A DNA stretch of 64,000 nt from Tipula vernalis (GCA_958295665.1 OY282560.1:94588311-94652310), one strand, 5' to 3'; counted from the first letter of the stretch, positions 50,140 through 62,734 are shown. The notes: a model not told the origin generated them from the letters alone. Numbers and translations are program-made.

Positions 50140-50540
50140 TTCAAATATATTTCATCCTCTTCTAAGTAATCTCCTTCGGATAGAACACGCTTATGCCAAC
50201 GTTTTTTCCAGTCTTTGAAATAGTTGTTAAAGTCTATTTCCGGAATGGCCTGCAAAACCTTCTTCGATTCCGCCTAAATCTATTCAGTCGTATCGAAACG
50301 ATGTCCCCGGAGCGGTTTCTTGAATTTCAGTAATAGCCAGAAGTCAAGCGGAGCTAAATCAGGTGAAGGGCAGTTGCGAAACAATATGAGTCGAATTGTT
50401 GACCAAATAGTCACGTAGAACCATTACAGTGTGAGACGGCGCATGTAAACAAGATCTCTAATTGTCAATCGACAATTTTTGAGCATCAAATCCTTGACTT
50501 TTTTGATGTGGTCTTCATCGGCAGACGTCGAAGATAGGCA
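50140..50540 (-). mobile_element. Mariner transposase C-terminal relic
   Basis: The minus strand reads SPDLAPLDFWLL and KFKKPLRGHRFDTTE, followed after a stop by AIPEIDFNNYFKDWKKRWHK and a GDYLEEDE end, the typical last third of a mariner transposase. The SPDLAPxD motif contains the third catalytic aspartate. The upstream part dissolves into unreadable frames. Dead fragment. Confidence 0.8.
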
Positions 50541-50559
50541 AGGTCATTCAATAAATTTT

Positions 50560-52150
50560 ACATAAATATGAGTTTATGATCAATTAAACTCTTTAATCAA
50601 TGTATGGTTCATCCCCGCTCATAACCGAATTATTCTTACTTTCCGCCAAGTCATCTTCTTCTTCAAGCGAATATGTTTATGCAGTTTCATCTATTAATAA
50701 TAATTTGTATTTGATTCAGAAGGCAAATACTTCATCTTCGTTATCCACACTTCCTACGTTCGATCTCGACAGGTTTAAGATGTGCAAAATGTACGTTAGT
50801 TTTCCTGCACGATCAACAGTCAATGAATTACGTGTTGATCTATGTGTATAAAACCATATGTACTGAATGTGCTTTCCATTGCATATCTCGATGCAGGCAT
50901 GCTCAAAATATTAACCGCCAAGCACTTAAAGGTGAAGTAGAATACAATCCCTTTTGAGCTGCTCACTTGCAACCACAAACGGCCGTGAAAAAAGTTCACT
51001 TCGAATATTGTAATGCGCCAAAGGCTCATACATTTTATTGCCCTTATATTTTTTGTCCTTAGTCGCTTCAAGTTTCTGTGATTCCGAAAGACTCTTTCCT
51101 CGAATAGCTGGTTCAAGCAAATTTTCTGGCTCGTGATTTGAGAATATTTATAAGTTTTTCGTAATTGGTGCATGTATTTTGTTCAAAAGTTGGTTTTATA
51201 TTAACAAAACAGTACACCACTTTAGACAAAACAGCAAACTCTCAAAAAAAAATATGACCATTTAGCAATCGGAGGTAGTACACAGTGAATAATTTCGAAT
51301 AGGAGATCGTAGATGTCTTCATAACTGACTTCACTTCGTCTTCGATAGCCTTCAGGGCATACCTGATGTAGCACGAATGTAGATCGTGTGCGAGTTTTTT
51401 TTATTTCCCTAACCATCCGTACGACTGACTGAAAATTTCAAACTGTTGATAGACTGAATCTTGAAGATATCGACAATGATCAAGTTCAGTCCATGGCAGA
51501 TGCACCCATACTCGGTAATATAGTGATAGCTTTTGCTAACCATTTCTTCGGGACGCTTTATTGTTCGTTCCATTGTCAGTAATAAGTACAATAAATTTAT
51601 AAATCGCAACATCTCTTAACACCGCTTCAACTTTCTCGAAAAGGAACTTTAAAAGCCAAATATCGATTTTCCTTAGTGAGTAGATTTATAGAAAAAGGCT
51701 TTGGGTGTATTGATGACATAATTTGTTATGGAGTCCCTACGTATGATCGAACAAGCATCGGTCTGCAACGTCACATGTGCCATACCAAAACGACTTACCC
51801 TTCGACGCGATGGTACTTAAAGCTCAACAATTGATTTGAAAGTTGGCATCTCGATTCAAGTTTATAGAACGGTCGCAATTTCTTGAACAAATCAATACAA
51901 GCCGACTTTTTGGTTGAGCCTAATGGAGCACCAAAAACGAAAATTGCTAGAGTAATAGCTTATCGACCATCTGGTGCTGCTTTGGTCTCATGTTGTCAAC
52001 GAAGTTGCAGCCACTTTTCTAGTTAAAATATTGATTGGTGTTTTTTCCGGAAAGAGTGATGGATCATATGCAGGGTCAGATTCCAGCTCTATTACGTATT
52101 TGCTAAATGAATATGTCAATGAAACGGGAAAAAGGTGTAGATTATTATAT
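50560..52150 (-). mobile_element. hAT transposase relic
   Basis: Minus-strand frames contain a middle segment with CHGLNLIIVDIFKI (51520-51450, the usual AHxLNLxxxD region of hAT transposases). The C-terminal dimerisation region is FKCLAVNILSMPASRYAMESTFSTYGFIHID (51000-50830, split here for length at KCLAVNIL and RYAMESTFST). Stops and frameshifts are frequent. No termini were identified. Confidence 0.65.
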
Positions 52151-53130
52151 TATAGTTAAACAAACAAACAAAAGTTTTGCCTGAATAACTCTAGCAATGA
52201 ATTAACTAACCATCATTGCTCTTCACGTCGTTTCACTTCAAATCACAGTTTTCCCATTCATTAAACGAGGTACGCAATGCAATGCACACACACCATTTGT
52301 ATAAAATATGTATAACTCATACTTATATAGAGATACAAAAATTCCAAACTATCTAAAACTATTTTATTGTTTTTAATTTTCTTACCTTTCCGTTAACAAA
52401 TCTCACACAGGTGTTTCACAGGTGTCTTCACTCGGTTTTCTTACTCAACTTATTTTGGGAATAAAAAAAAAAAAAAAACTTAACACACAGAAACCAACAA
52501 AAGTAGCGAAAAATATATTTGTTCTCACATCTTAGCTTGGTCCATACATTTTTATACACAAACACAGAATCTCAATGTCATCCGGATCGAAGATTATTAT
52601 GTGAACCAAAAAAAAAAAAAAACCAGAACAAGACATCATCATAAAATATGCAAATTCCTTAAATCAAAATGGATATCCTTTTTTTGTCGGTGTTCGGTTC
52701 TGTGATTTTTTTTTTGTGCATCGTTTCCATGGACCCATTATTATGTATTACCAAGCGCATTATTTAATCTTCTTCGAAAGGAATTTTTATTGTTTTATTA
52801 TACGTGAGTCCATTGTTTTGGGTACCTAATACACAAATTTTTGTGTTTTAAAGGTACATACATACATACATTACATACACCATGTTCCGCAAGAAAGTAT
52901 CTCAGACATTAAAATTAATAGCGTTGCCAGACTGCGGTTTAATAAATCCGATTTAGCTAAACCTGATTAGATACTCTATGAAATAAAACGTGAAAAATTT
53001 GAAAAAAGGTTTTTGAGGATGGGAACAATCTGCCACTGGGTGCAAAATAGTGTTGTGCATTTACGCCTATTTTGAGATTGTTTACACGCAAATGTCGACA
53101 ACACTTTTCGGCGTACACAATGTAGACAAT
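52151..53130. other. Low-complexity AT-rich stretch, no gene
   Basis: Contains A-runs (about 52466-52480 and 52608-52621), a short (CATA)n run at 52855-52875 and two near-copies of a CACAGGTGT motif at 52408-52425. I see no ORF or transposon motif. Confidence 0.5.
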
Positions 53131-53132
53131 GT

Positions 53133-55264
53133 AGTAGGTTAGGTTAGGTTAGGTTTAGATGGCGGTCCACTAGAACCAGGCATAGACATAAAAATGTTCC
53201 GTAGCCTTAACTCGAATTTTTGTTTATCCTCCAACTCATTTGAACCATTTTGAGCTGTTAACGAAACGCTGGATACTCCTGATGTCCATCCTGCTGAGGT
53301 CCGTCAGGACACTGAAAAGGGGTGCCCCAAGAAACTTTAGTCTGAGGGCTGTTTGGATATCGCCAAGTCCAACTTTGGTCGTTCGTCAACTTACTAGCTT
53401 CTTCCTGAAGCAGCAGTTTGCATACCGCAGGAGGCGTTGCCGCAGGTGGCGTTATATTACCTGTACTTATGAAATTGTCCTGGTACCCATATAATATGGA
53501 TGTTGAACTGATCTGTCATCTCGTTAAGAGATGAGAGACAGTTCTGGACTACTTTCGACGTGAGGAGGTGTGATTGAAGCGCTTTAATGGCAGCCTGACT
53601 ATTCGTATATATGCGAATATCACAAGTCGATATGTAGCTACAGTAGTCGAGGAGCAGAAGGAAAGGTTTAACAAAAGTTCCTCGTAGAACACTCCAGCCC
53701 CGACTTTCCCGTCCCGTTTTGAACCATCATTGAAATAGTTTATAACTCCTGGTTCCAAAACAGCACCCATCATTCACTCCTCCCTGGATGGGATCCTAAT
53801 TCCGAACTTTGTCTCGAAAGATAGTGGCGGGATAGCAGTCGGTAGTCTTAGAAATTTGTTTGTTACACAATCGTATGACAGTTCAACCTGCCAACTATTT
53901 TCCCAATATATCTAGAGGAGTAAAAGTTAGCAGAGTCTCCAGTGCCTGAGTGGATATGCTCCTCACTGCACCAGTATGTTAACAATTTTGTCCAGAGCAG
54001 CCCACCTGACTGTTACCCCAAACAAAAGTGTGGGTCTGACTTCTGCGGTATAAAGCAAATGTACGTTACGGGGCATCCAGTCCCCATCCTTTACCAATGT
54101 CATTTTTACAAAAGTATAGCGCTACCGTAGCTTTCTTTACCATTTCCAGAATATTAAGTTTCCAATTTAATTTCCTAACCAAAACGAGACCCCCGAAACT
54201 TCGTTTTATTTGTAAAAGTGGAGGAACGATATCAGTAACTTTATATTTCCTAGGAAGAGAACCAATTCGGTTTTGTGTAGGTTCACATTCAACCCACAGC
54301 CATTGGCTCATAATTAAAGAATGCCCAAAACGTTTTGCATACGCTCACTAAGGGTGCCGGCATGTTTGCCATGGATACATCGAACTCAAAAGGTAGGTAG
54401 AGCTCTAAAGGTATCCCAGTAGTTGGTTTTCGTCCGATTCCTGTAGACTGGACTTTTTGGAGAAGCCAAGTTCATTTCAAATTGAAGATAACAATGATCA
54501 GAAAAGGAGTAGTCCACCTACACTTTCCAGTTTAATAGGCTAAGCGTCAAAAACTTTGAGACAAGTGTAATATCCAATACCTCCTGTCTATTTTTAGTAC
54601 TTAAAATGTAATCAAGGAGTAACTCATCTCGTTGATCCTCCTGGATTAGCTCACCTAAAATGATTGGTGGAATATCCACTTCTTTATAAGCTTAGCTAGG
54701 TAAGCTGATATTAGTAAGAGGTTCCGTTTATCGACCTCAATGCTGACCGCTGCTTTATCTCCATTGCTGAAATTTGATAGCAGAAAACCACTTATGTCAT
54801 TTTTAATGAGAATGCACGGCCGAACCCCACCTTCTTTTTTCGGGGAGTCTTGAGCCAAGTACCCAGTCTTCCGTAACCCAAGGTTATTTTCCAATTTTTA
54901 TGATGAGAGCAGCTAATGATGCCTTAGTGTGGTGGAAGTTGATTTGTAGAAATGAGAGCCTCTTCAATCACTTCAAGGATATCGACATCTCCGTGTCTGC
55001 GGAGAGAGTTTTCGCCTGGCTATCCACTATTTCAGGGCGCCTAGATTGGCTTTCAAGCACAGCTTCCTCGGACTTCGGTGCCTCCGGCTTGTCCGCATTC
55101 TTCTTATATATTTTGAGTGTGGCTGCACTGAAACCATAGTTAACGATACCATTAGTTTCTTCCAGTGCAGTTAGTGACTTCCTGTTTAAAATTAAGACGG
55201 CTGACCTATAGTCAGCCTTTGGCTGCTCGAGCTTGGCAATTTTGGCTGTCTCGAAACTTAACAT
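53133..55264 (-). mobile_element. Second R1/Jockey-like LINE, heavily degenerate
   Basis: The minus-strand order is ORF1 C-terminus (55264-54968, VNYGFSAATLKIYKKN), endonuclease pieces (54900-54450, with SFSDHCYLQF), a fragment of the RT connection (54311-54066, KLNWKLNILEMVKKATVALY), an RNase H start (53730-53690, FNDGSKRDGKVGAGVF) and a 3' tail of AACCTAACCTAACC at 53133-53155. The RT catalytic part is deleted. It is a different family from the LINE at 25-31 kb, with the same architecture. Confidence 0.75.
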
Positions 55265-55344
55265 TTTGCTCGGTGGTTAGCGATCAGACCAGTAAAACTT
55301 TCCATAGCGGAAAACAGAAGGATAATTGACGTCCAAATACCGCG

Positions 55345-56830
55345 CTACTGCATACTATTTCTTCCAATTGAAAAATAATTCTCCAAACTGACCTCATCGG
55401 CCAATTTTGTTGATACATCGATAATTTCCTGTATTATATAAATGAGAATTAAATGCCCTTTATAATCAAATTGATTGGAAAGCAGCTCTGCAGATTGCAT
55501 ACTATTTCCTGACCAAGATACACACATCAATAACGCTGAAACGGTCAAAATAAGTGCTCTAAACTTGATCGCTGTTTGACTGTTGCGTTTCAATGGTGCA
55601 AGATACATAAATTTGAAAAAATTTGAAAAATTCGTTTAAATGGTTTCGGACACCAATGAAATTCGTGCCATTGTCGCTGTGAATCTACCTAAACAGCCCT
55701 CTTCGTGCAGCAAATCTTCGAAGAACAGCAATGTACGCATTTGTGGTTAGTTCGGACACTAACTCAATATATGTGGCTTTCATATGTTTTTACTTTTATA
55801 TGTTTCTGCCTTCTGCCTAGTCTCAAATATGTCTGAAAAGAGCCAACTTATACCAAGGTATTTTGAACATTTGACGCAACTATGAACAGTTCGACGAATT
55901 AAATTTCTGCATTCTATGATCCATAACATGCAAATATTTTGTAGGGTGCTCTCTTACAATACTTTCTGTTAATATGTCTTTTCTTGCTAATATTACAGGA
56001 TGTTTAATAGCTTACTGATGCATTTGTAATTCTTCCACCGACTCGTAATAAATCTGAATCATCATGGTATGGTTTTAACGTCTTTAACTTACTTGCCTTG
56101 CTGATATGGAGGTTTTCGGAATTTATTTGAGTCTCACACTCATAAAACGCAGAATGTATGCCAAGATTCAGACTAATTTGCTAAAGCTGGAGTATCTTGG
56201 AGTTTCTCTGGTATTCGATTCCGTTTTTATTTGTTTGCTAGCCATTTTGGGTCATTCCACCATAATGTCAGAATTTATAATATCTGTGGATTTACTCCCC
56301 TGGATGCACAGTCAGTTGGTTCATATTATTTCTCCAGTTCTATTTCCAACAAAGGTGTTCCATTTAGGGGGATGTGTAGACAGCTAATCGAGAACTATGG
56401 TGCAGTCTGCGATTGGTGGATTCAGCGTTTCCTTTACTGAAATAGCAACCTATTTAAAAGTAATGCACTACACAATTCTAAGTGTGGAATTGATATTTAC
56501 TTTAAGGTCGCTACCTTTGCTTTTGATGATAATAATTTTATAGTAGAAACCCCCTTTTGGGCTTGTTATCATGAAGCTTCTGGAAATCCATACAGTGCTT
56601 GCTTTATTCATACAACTTACTGCTTGGACTGGTCCCTATATGTCGATCAATCTCCACTCGCTCTATTTTGGATAGGTTTTTAGGTATAGTTTTTGTTACT
56701 GAAGCGAGCCATCCTAACGGGTCGAATAATCGGCTTACCTCAAACAGCCCTTTTTCGGATGCCAATTACCTTCTAATCTAAACAGGCCATTAGGTTGAAA
56801 GTTCGAGTGGCATTGTCCAGCAATTTTGAT
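55345..56830 (-). mobile_element. BEL/Pao pol remnant (RT end, integrase)
   Basis: Minus-strand pieces: RT connection DPLGWLASVTKTI (about 56715-56675), then a long broken stretch, SDLLRVGGRI near 56060, HPVILARKD near 55990, and integrase ATYIELVSELTTNAYIAVLRRFAARRGLF with IHSDNGTNFIGV (55790-55650; quoted pieces are separate motifs). A hydrophobic 87-codon frame at 55608-55345 follows directly. It has a basic start and a membrane-like segment and could be an env-like leader or chance. Stops abound. Confidence 0.7.
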
Positions 56831-56839
56831 TCGATTGAT

Positions 56840-57870
56840 AAACTTTTCCTTAGTTGAAATTTAATAGATGTAAATAAAGCATTTGTTTGTAGAAGAATCT
56901 ACAACTGTTCAATCACCATCAGCGTCATAACACCCGATTTTACCCTATATGTAAATCAATATCCTCCAAACTTAACTTTAAATAACTCAATACTAAGCAA
57001 ATCATTAATTCTGTAACAAAAAGCAACTCGATCGCCTGGAAATTTCAAGGAATATCGAAAAACTCGAATAAGCTGCGGATCTTGGAATAATCTGAAAAAA
57101 AAAGAAATCAAAAAATCACTGAGAATCTCGAATAATCTGAAACATGCCAGAATAATGTCGACATTTTCGAATAGTTTTGGTACCAAGCTACTTCGCGCTA
57201 TTTAAATCCAGAAACCTGAATAATTCCAAAAATCTCGAGAAGAATGAAGAAAAATGTATCAAACCCAATGGGAAAAACTCGATTAGACTCGAATAATCTC
57301 GAAAAGCTACTGATAATCATGATATACTCGAGAAATTCCAAATTTTTTCGGAGATCTCGAAAAAATTAAAATTTTAGGATAATCTTGAAAATCAATCATC
57401 AACAACAATCTGTAATAAAAAGACATCTCAATTCTAAACAATTCAAAAGCCCAAAGAAACATCTTTCGCATAAGCATAACTGGAAGGCGTCGCATAATCT
57501 CGAAAATGTCGAATAATATCGATGCCAAAACACTTAAGTTACTTGTAAGGATCAATCAACCATTACATTAACATATTTCAAATCAATCGTAGAATCGGTT
57601 ATAAAAGAAGGTGTACCAACCGCCAGTACCAATACTAAGGATTGCCAATAAAGTAGAGAATAAAGGTGATACTAATGATAAAGATTTAATTAGGTACAGC
57701 AATCAAATTGACGACGCCTCCAGAAAATAAATTTTGCGACGTCGCACCTGAAAATCAAGATGCCTATTCTTCGATGTTGTAAGCATTATAAGTTCAAGAT
57801 TTTTTCCAAAATCGTAGCAAAATCGTGTTTTTTCGTAACTGAGACTTTTTAAATTGCAGTGAACCAAATC
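56840..57870. repeat. Degenerate TCGAATAATCTcgaaa-type repeats
   Basis: Between about 57020 and 57520 the motif (T)CGAATAATCTCGAAAA and variants recur irregularly. The rest is AT-rich with no ORF of note. Confidence 0.6.
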
Positions 57871-57879
57871 TCAACCCTC

Positions 57880-58620
57880 CATTCAACTTTATACTTAACG
57901 GAAACTCAATCCCAAAATCAACTCGATACCAAATCTACATGCGTGTATGAACTCAACTAAAATCAATTCAATCAAACCTCCCTAATTCCCTAAACCCTAA
58001 ACTCAACCATAAAGTAAACCCTAAAACCGAACAACTCACTCAAATCCAACTCAACATCAACTCAAACCCTATTCAACCCTAACTCGGCCTCAAGTCAACC
58101 CAACCCTAAACTTAACCATAAGTCAATCCCAACTCAACGCCAATTTAACCCTCTACTCAACCCAAGCTCAACGTTCATCTCAAACCCTAAATCAACAAGG
58201 TTCGAAAACTAAATGCTAACTCCACCGCAACTCCCGACTCAACTCTCAAATAAATCCCCAACTACACCCCTTCGCTCCACCCCAACTCGGTACTCTACTC
58301 GACAACTTAACCTTTAACGCAACCCTTTACTTAACGCCCAATTCAATCCTCAATTCAACCCAGTCTGAAAAATTAAATGCGCGCTTAAGCTCAACTCAGA
58401 ACAAGTCAAGCTACCTTAAGACTCACATCTTAATTCAACCCTCAAATAAAGCTCAATAAATCTCACTCAACCCTGGTCCGAAAAAATACATGCGTACGTG
58501 AACTCAACCCAAGATAATTTCCAACTCAAAACACAACTCTCCCAAAATAAAACCGTAACTGGACCCTCAGTAAACCGGAAACTCTATCCTTAAACTAACA
58601 CGGTCTGAAAATCGCTTGTG
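57880..58620. repeat. Degenerate CAACTCAACCCTA-type tract
   Basis: About 700 bp built of variants of AACTCAACCCTAA with a period near 10-14 bases and strong strand asymmetry (C-rich, almost no G). It has no open frame with recognisable content. It looks like a worn-out minisatellite. Confidence 0.7.
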
Positions 58621-58734
58621 TCGAATGAACTCAACTCAATCCTAACTAAATGTTTAACCGACTCCCAACTCAACATCAACTTAACCACAAATTCAACGTC
58701 CAACCGATTCCTCAAATCAATGCGCCTCGAAAGA

Positions 58735-58866
58735 ACGTTGCACTATCATTCCATCATACCATTATTCCATCATATCATCATTCCAGTATACCATCATTCC
58801 GCTGTAGCATCATTTCATCATTCTATCATACCATCATGCCACTATACCGCCGAACCATCGTATCAA
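58735..58866. repeat. CCATCAT/ACCATCATTC minisatellite, left of the TIR transposon
   Basis: Repeats of CATCATTCCATCATACCAT-like units up to the transposon edge. A CCATTATACCATTA-type tract continues on the other side of the transposon at 63409. Confidence 0.85.
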
Positions 58867-58880
58867 CCCAGTAGGAAAGT
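58867..58880 (+). repeat. Left TIR of the two-gene transposon
   Basis: CCCAGTAGGAAAGT. The next bases (TGTCAACATGCA) share TGTCA and ATGCAT words with the right subterminal region but are not an exact extension. Confidence 0.85.
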
Positions 58881-59362
58881 TGTCAACATGCATATGAATT
58901 AAATGTTTAGTATGGAAATACGCACCACGTTCTTTTGTTTTCTTTTAAATGTATGTGAAAAAGACAAAAAATATTTGCATTTCGTAGATTGACAGCATGT
59001 TGACTAATGGACTAATTTATGACATGTCATTGATTCTTCTCACATCACATATCAACTAATTCTACAATTCCTGATAATTCATATAAGATTCATTTACGAC
59101 AAGTCCATAATCATTCTCCTTTGATTGTTCGACGCATTTACTCGAAAAAACATTCGCGTAATTTTTCTTTTGTTCTTGTATTATTTGCTAAGGGCACGCA
59201 GTTACATTATTTTTATTATTTAAGTGTTTGGAGTTTTAATATTTTTAAAAATTATTTAAATCTAAAATATTGTGGTGATACGGATTGTTTTACCAAAGCA
59301 CTAATCTAAAAACTGTTTTGTTAGCTGAGATATTAAACGTCATTTTTTATTCATAATATTTT

Positions 59363-61415
59363 GTAAGTGCATAAACATTTTTTAAATTAAAATTAAGAAC
59401 TAATTTAAGAGTAGTGTAAATAGATAAGCCATAATTATAATTAGAATAGTTGTAAATAATAATTTAATATGAATAAATTAAAAGGATTTTCTAAAAGTAA
59501 TTTTCATAGAAAATTAAGAAAATCTGAAAGTGAAATTTTAATGCAATGGCAAGAAACCGAAGCTGAATTTTTTGAAAACCGAAACAGTAATTGTCATATA
59601 AATAATGTGGGAAATGAAGAAAGAAGTGAAGAAACAAATAGTGAGCAGTGTGGCGTAACAACAGGAAATTTGCTGGTTAATGAACAGGATACGTCCTCAC
59701 TCCAATTGGAATCTACCCAAAATTTGTTTGAACTATTAGGTGCTTGGGCTGTAAAGCACAACATTTCGAGAGTGGCATTTGATGAGTTAATCACAATATT
59801 GCACGATTCAAATGTAATCATCAAAAGAAAATCATCGAAAACTATTTTAAAATGTACTGGAGATACACCACTAATTAAAGTAATTCCTGGGGGCAACTAC
59901 ATGCATTTTGGAATTCAACAAACAATTTCAAAAATAAACATACCACTGACACTTTTAAATGGTATTCCTGAAATTGTGATTGATGTGGGTGTTGATGGGA
60001 TTCCTCTCTTCAAGAGTAGTTCTACTACATTGTGGCCTATTTTGGGATCTTTAGTTGATTTCCCAAATTTAAACCCATTTGTTATTGGATGCTTCGTAGG
60101 GCCAGGAAAACCTTTGTGCCTTAATAGTTTTCTGGAGGATTTTGCGGCAGATATTACGCTGTTAACCGTAGATGGTATTAAAATCAATCAACATGCACCA
60201 AGCAAACCATTTTCTGTACGCCTTTTTTCCTGCGATGCACCCGCGAGGTCTTTTTTGACTGGTACACGAGGGCACACTTCTTTCGATGGATGCAGTAAAT
60301 GCTGCCAAAAGGGATTACAAATTAATGGACGAGTTAGCTTTTCAAAAGTAATTTGTGAAAAAAGAACTGACAAATCTTTTGTGAATAGGCAGCATAAAGA
60401 ACACCACAACAGCGAATTTCGCAATGAAGCAAGTATATTGGAAAACAAAATTGGTATGGTGTCACAGTTTCCCGTGGAGCCAATGCATCTATTGGATTTA
60501 GGCGTAATGAAAAAATTGCTGCTTATTTGGACAGACACAAAGTTCGGCTCAAAACACAAAATATCTAAGATAAATTTATTACGAATGTCAAACCAACTTG
60601 TAAAATTAAAACAATATATTCCAAAGGAATTTCAACGCAAACCGAGATCGCTGAAAGAACTACCTAGATGGAAAGCTACGGAATTTAGGCAGTTTGCACT
60701 GTACACTGGAGTCGTCGTACTAAAAGATTTTATTGATCCGCAACAATACCAACATTTTCTTTACTTTTTTTGTGCATATCGTTTGTTATCACATCCGAGC
60801 AATAGTAAAGAAAATACATCTTCAGCTCAGAAATTATTTGAAAATTTCGTCACCGATTTTGCTGCAATTTATGGAGATGACTTAGTTTCTTACAATATAC
60901 ATAATTTGCTCCATTTAAGTGAATGTGTCCAACAGTTTGGCTGTTTGACATCATTTTCATCGTATAAATTTGAAAATTACCTTCAAATATTAAAAAAAAA
61001 AATTAGAAAACCCACGCACATTTTACAGCAACTTTATAACCGAACTGCAGAAATGAATATTTTTACAGAGTTTGAAGATTCAGATAGTTTCACCAAATTT
61101 TATATTGGAAGCACAACAGCTAATTGTTATTGTGTGATTAAAACAAATATTTTTTTTAAAATTTTGCATGTGGACAACTCAACCATCACCGGGTATCGAT
61201 TCAAAACCATAAAAGATTTTTTTACTTATCCATTCCTCTCTTCGTTTCTTGGAGTTTATGAAGTCAGTAATTTAAGTGAAGAAGTAGAATCCTTTAATAT
61301 TGTCGACATTGATTATAAGACTGTTGCCCTGCCTTATAAGAATGTTCAAATTTTTATACCTTTGCTTCATTTAAAAAATTAAAATAATTGGAATAATTTA
61401 TTTACATTCAATTAG
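59363..61415 (+). promoter_or_regulatory. Candidate intron that would skip the transposase ORF
   Basis: GTAAGT at 59363-59368 is a consensus donor. TTTACATTCAATTAG ending at 61415 is a good acceptor, 19 bp before the DUF4806-gene ATG. Splicing them would remove the whole transposase ORF and place the second gene on its own mRNA. Inferred from sequence only. Confidence 0.45.
59469..61382 (+). CDS. Transposase-like protein (CACTA/Transposase_21-style), 637 aa
   Basis: A single uninterrupted exon with an ATG at 59469. Residues 1-60 are charged. A central nuclease-like part follows: VDGIPLF (D176), FSCDAPAR (D256) and a zinc-like GHTSFDGCSKCC (268-279). Then come EPMHLLDLGVMKKL (337-350) and RWKATEFRQF (400-409), and late SYNIHNLLHL and FENYL (E502). 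These positions fit a D-D-E catalytic set with the H/C insert seen in the Transposase_21 (CACTA/CMC) type, and the text resembles 'transposase domain-containing' proteins scattered in insects and cnidarians as I know them. It would cut and join element ends. The family assignment is by motif reading only; the catalytic triad is my inference. Confidence 0.75.
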   Translation: MNKLKGFSKSNFHRKLRKSESEILMQWQETEAEFFENRNSNCHINNVGNEERSEETNSEQCGVTTGNLLVNEQDTSSLQLESTQNLFELLGAWAVKHNISRVAFDELITILHDSNVIIKRKSSKTILKCTGDTPLIKVIPGGNYMHFGIQQTISKINIPLTLLNGIPEIVIDVGVDGIPLFKSSSTTLWPILGSLVDFPNLNPFVIGCFVGPGKPLCLNSFLEDFAADITLLTVDGIKINQHAPSKPFSVRLFSCDAPARSFLTGTRGHTSFDGCSKCCQKGLQINGRVSFSKVICEKRTDKSFVNRQHKEHHNSEFRNEASILENKIGMVSQFPVEPMHLLDLGVMKKLLLIWTDTKFGSKHKISKINLLRMSNQLVKLKQYIPKEFQRKPRSLKELPRWKATEFRQFALYTGVVVLKDFIDPQQYQHFLYFFCAYRLLSHPSNSKENTSSAQKLFENFVTDFAAIYGDDLVSYNIHNLLHLSECVQQFGCLTSFSSYKFENYLQILKKKIRKPTHILQQLYNRTAEMNIFTEFEDSDSFTKFYIGSTTANCYCVIKTNIFFKILHVDNSTITGYRFKTIKDFFTYPFLSSFLGVYEVSNLSEEVESFNIVDIDYKTVALPYKNVQIFIPLLHLKN

Positions 61416-61434
61416 GGGTTATCGAAGCAATATA

Positions 61435-62627
61435 ATGGAAGGTTTACCCCAAGTATTTACACTAGACCAGTTGGTAGATGATCCAAAGTTTGAAGAGGGA
61501 TTGATTCCTGAATGTTCAATTTGTAAGTAAATATGTTATTATATTTTTTATTAAATTCGAAGCGGAACAATGTTAGCTTAATTTTATAATACTTATTCAG
61601 ATTCCAAAAATGAAGCCTGCCCGCCACATCCCGGTTCAAAGCCACAATCAACAACCACAAAATCGACAACACCTGCGAAAAGACCAAATGTATCATTAAG
61701 TAAATCCTCGCCACCTCATAAAAAAATTCAAATTAGTTCAATAATTGCACCAGTTAGAGGATTTACACTAAAAAATTCCGTTCAGTCCATCACAAAAACA
61801 GCTATTCCTCAACCTTCTTCATGCCCACCAAAAAAATTTGCCAATGCGAGCTCGCAAACAGACCACGACAAAGCGGAAAGTTCAATAAGTACAGGTAAAT
61901 TATTTAAATTAATTAATTAGTTGTAGTTTAGTTTATCTACTGAAACGAATTTAAATTTGTCACATTAATACATTAATTAAATTAAAACTTTTAATGTTTT
62001 TTATATTTTTTCTTTAGTTGTTTTACAAAATTTCTTGGCTAAGCAGTTTTCTTCCATAAGTATGAGGCTGGAGAAAATAGAAAAAACGCTGAATTCAAAT
62101 AAACACTTGGATTTAGGAATCCCACTCCCTATAACAACAATCGCCGAATTGGAGGACCTAGAAATGAAGTTAGCGGATGAGAGTTTTAATAATAAATTTG
62201 TTAGTATTATATTTCTGTTTTATATTCATTCGACTACCTAATTATTTCTATTCCGAATTATCTATATATTATAAACAGAAGGCATATGTATCAAAAATTC
62301 ACGGCAAGGAGATTGAATATGACCGTGTAATTCAACATTTATTTTCGGACGACGTACTGTTCCAATTTAACTGGCATGGAGAAAAAGGAAAGCGAGGTTT
62401 AAAATTGTTATCCCTTTTTTCTAAAATTTTATTTGGTAAGTCTTTGCAATTATATCTCTTATGTATTAATATACAATAATTTAAATAACCAATACATTAT
62501 GTTTTTGTTAGACGCAATAGGCGGAGAAGCATTAGCTGTATATGAAAAAAAAATTAAAATGGTTATAAGGCGATCGCACCAAAGAAAACTGAAAAGATCT
62601 AGTCGCGAAAATAATTTATTATTATAA
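61435..62627 (+). CDS. DUF4806-like accessory protein, five exons, 278 aa
   Basis: Exons 61435-61522, 61601-61894, 62018-62199, 62279-62435 and 62512-62627 join with consistent phases (1, 1, 0, 1) and GT-AG introns of 76-123 bp. Residues 30-125 are Ser/Pro/Lys-rich with a basic patch (KRPNVSLSKSSPPHKK), suggesting nuclear location. A short coiled-coil-like helix (SISMRLEKIEKTLNS) comes before PLPITTIAELEDLEMKL and the rest of a DUF4806-like domain (QHLFSDDVLFQFNWHGEKGKRG). A basic tail (RRSHQRKLKRSSR) ends it. DUF4806 has no known function to my knowledge. Its place inside the TIRs suggests a DNA-binding or regulatory partner of the transposase. Confidence 0.75.
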
Positions 62628-62734
62628 GAATTTTTTAATTATACTTTTTTTATTTTAATTTGAATTATTTTTTGAATTTTTATACTGAATTTATTAAATG
62701 GAATTTACTATAAATTAAATTTTGTGATAATTTT

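Noticed and set aside
57880..58620. CCCTAAA-like words as telomeric DNA
   Set aside because: The words are irregular variants of AACTCAACCCTA without a constant 5-7 base period.
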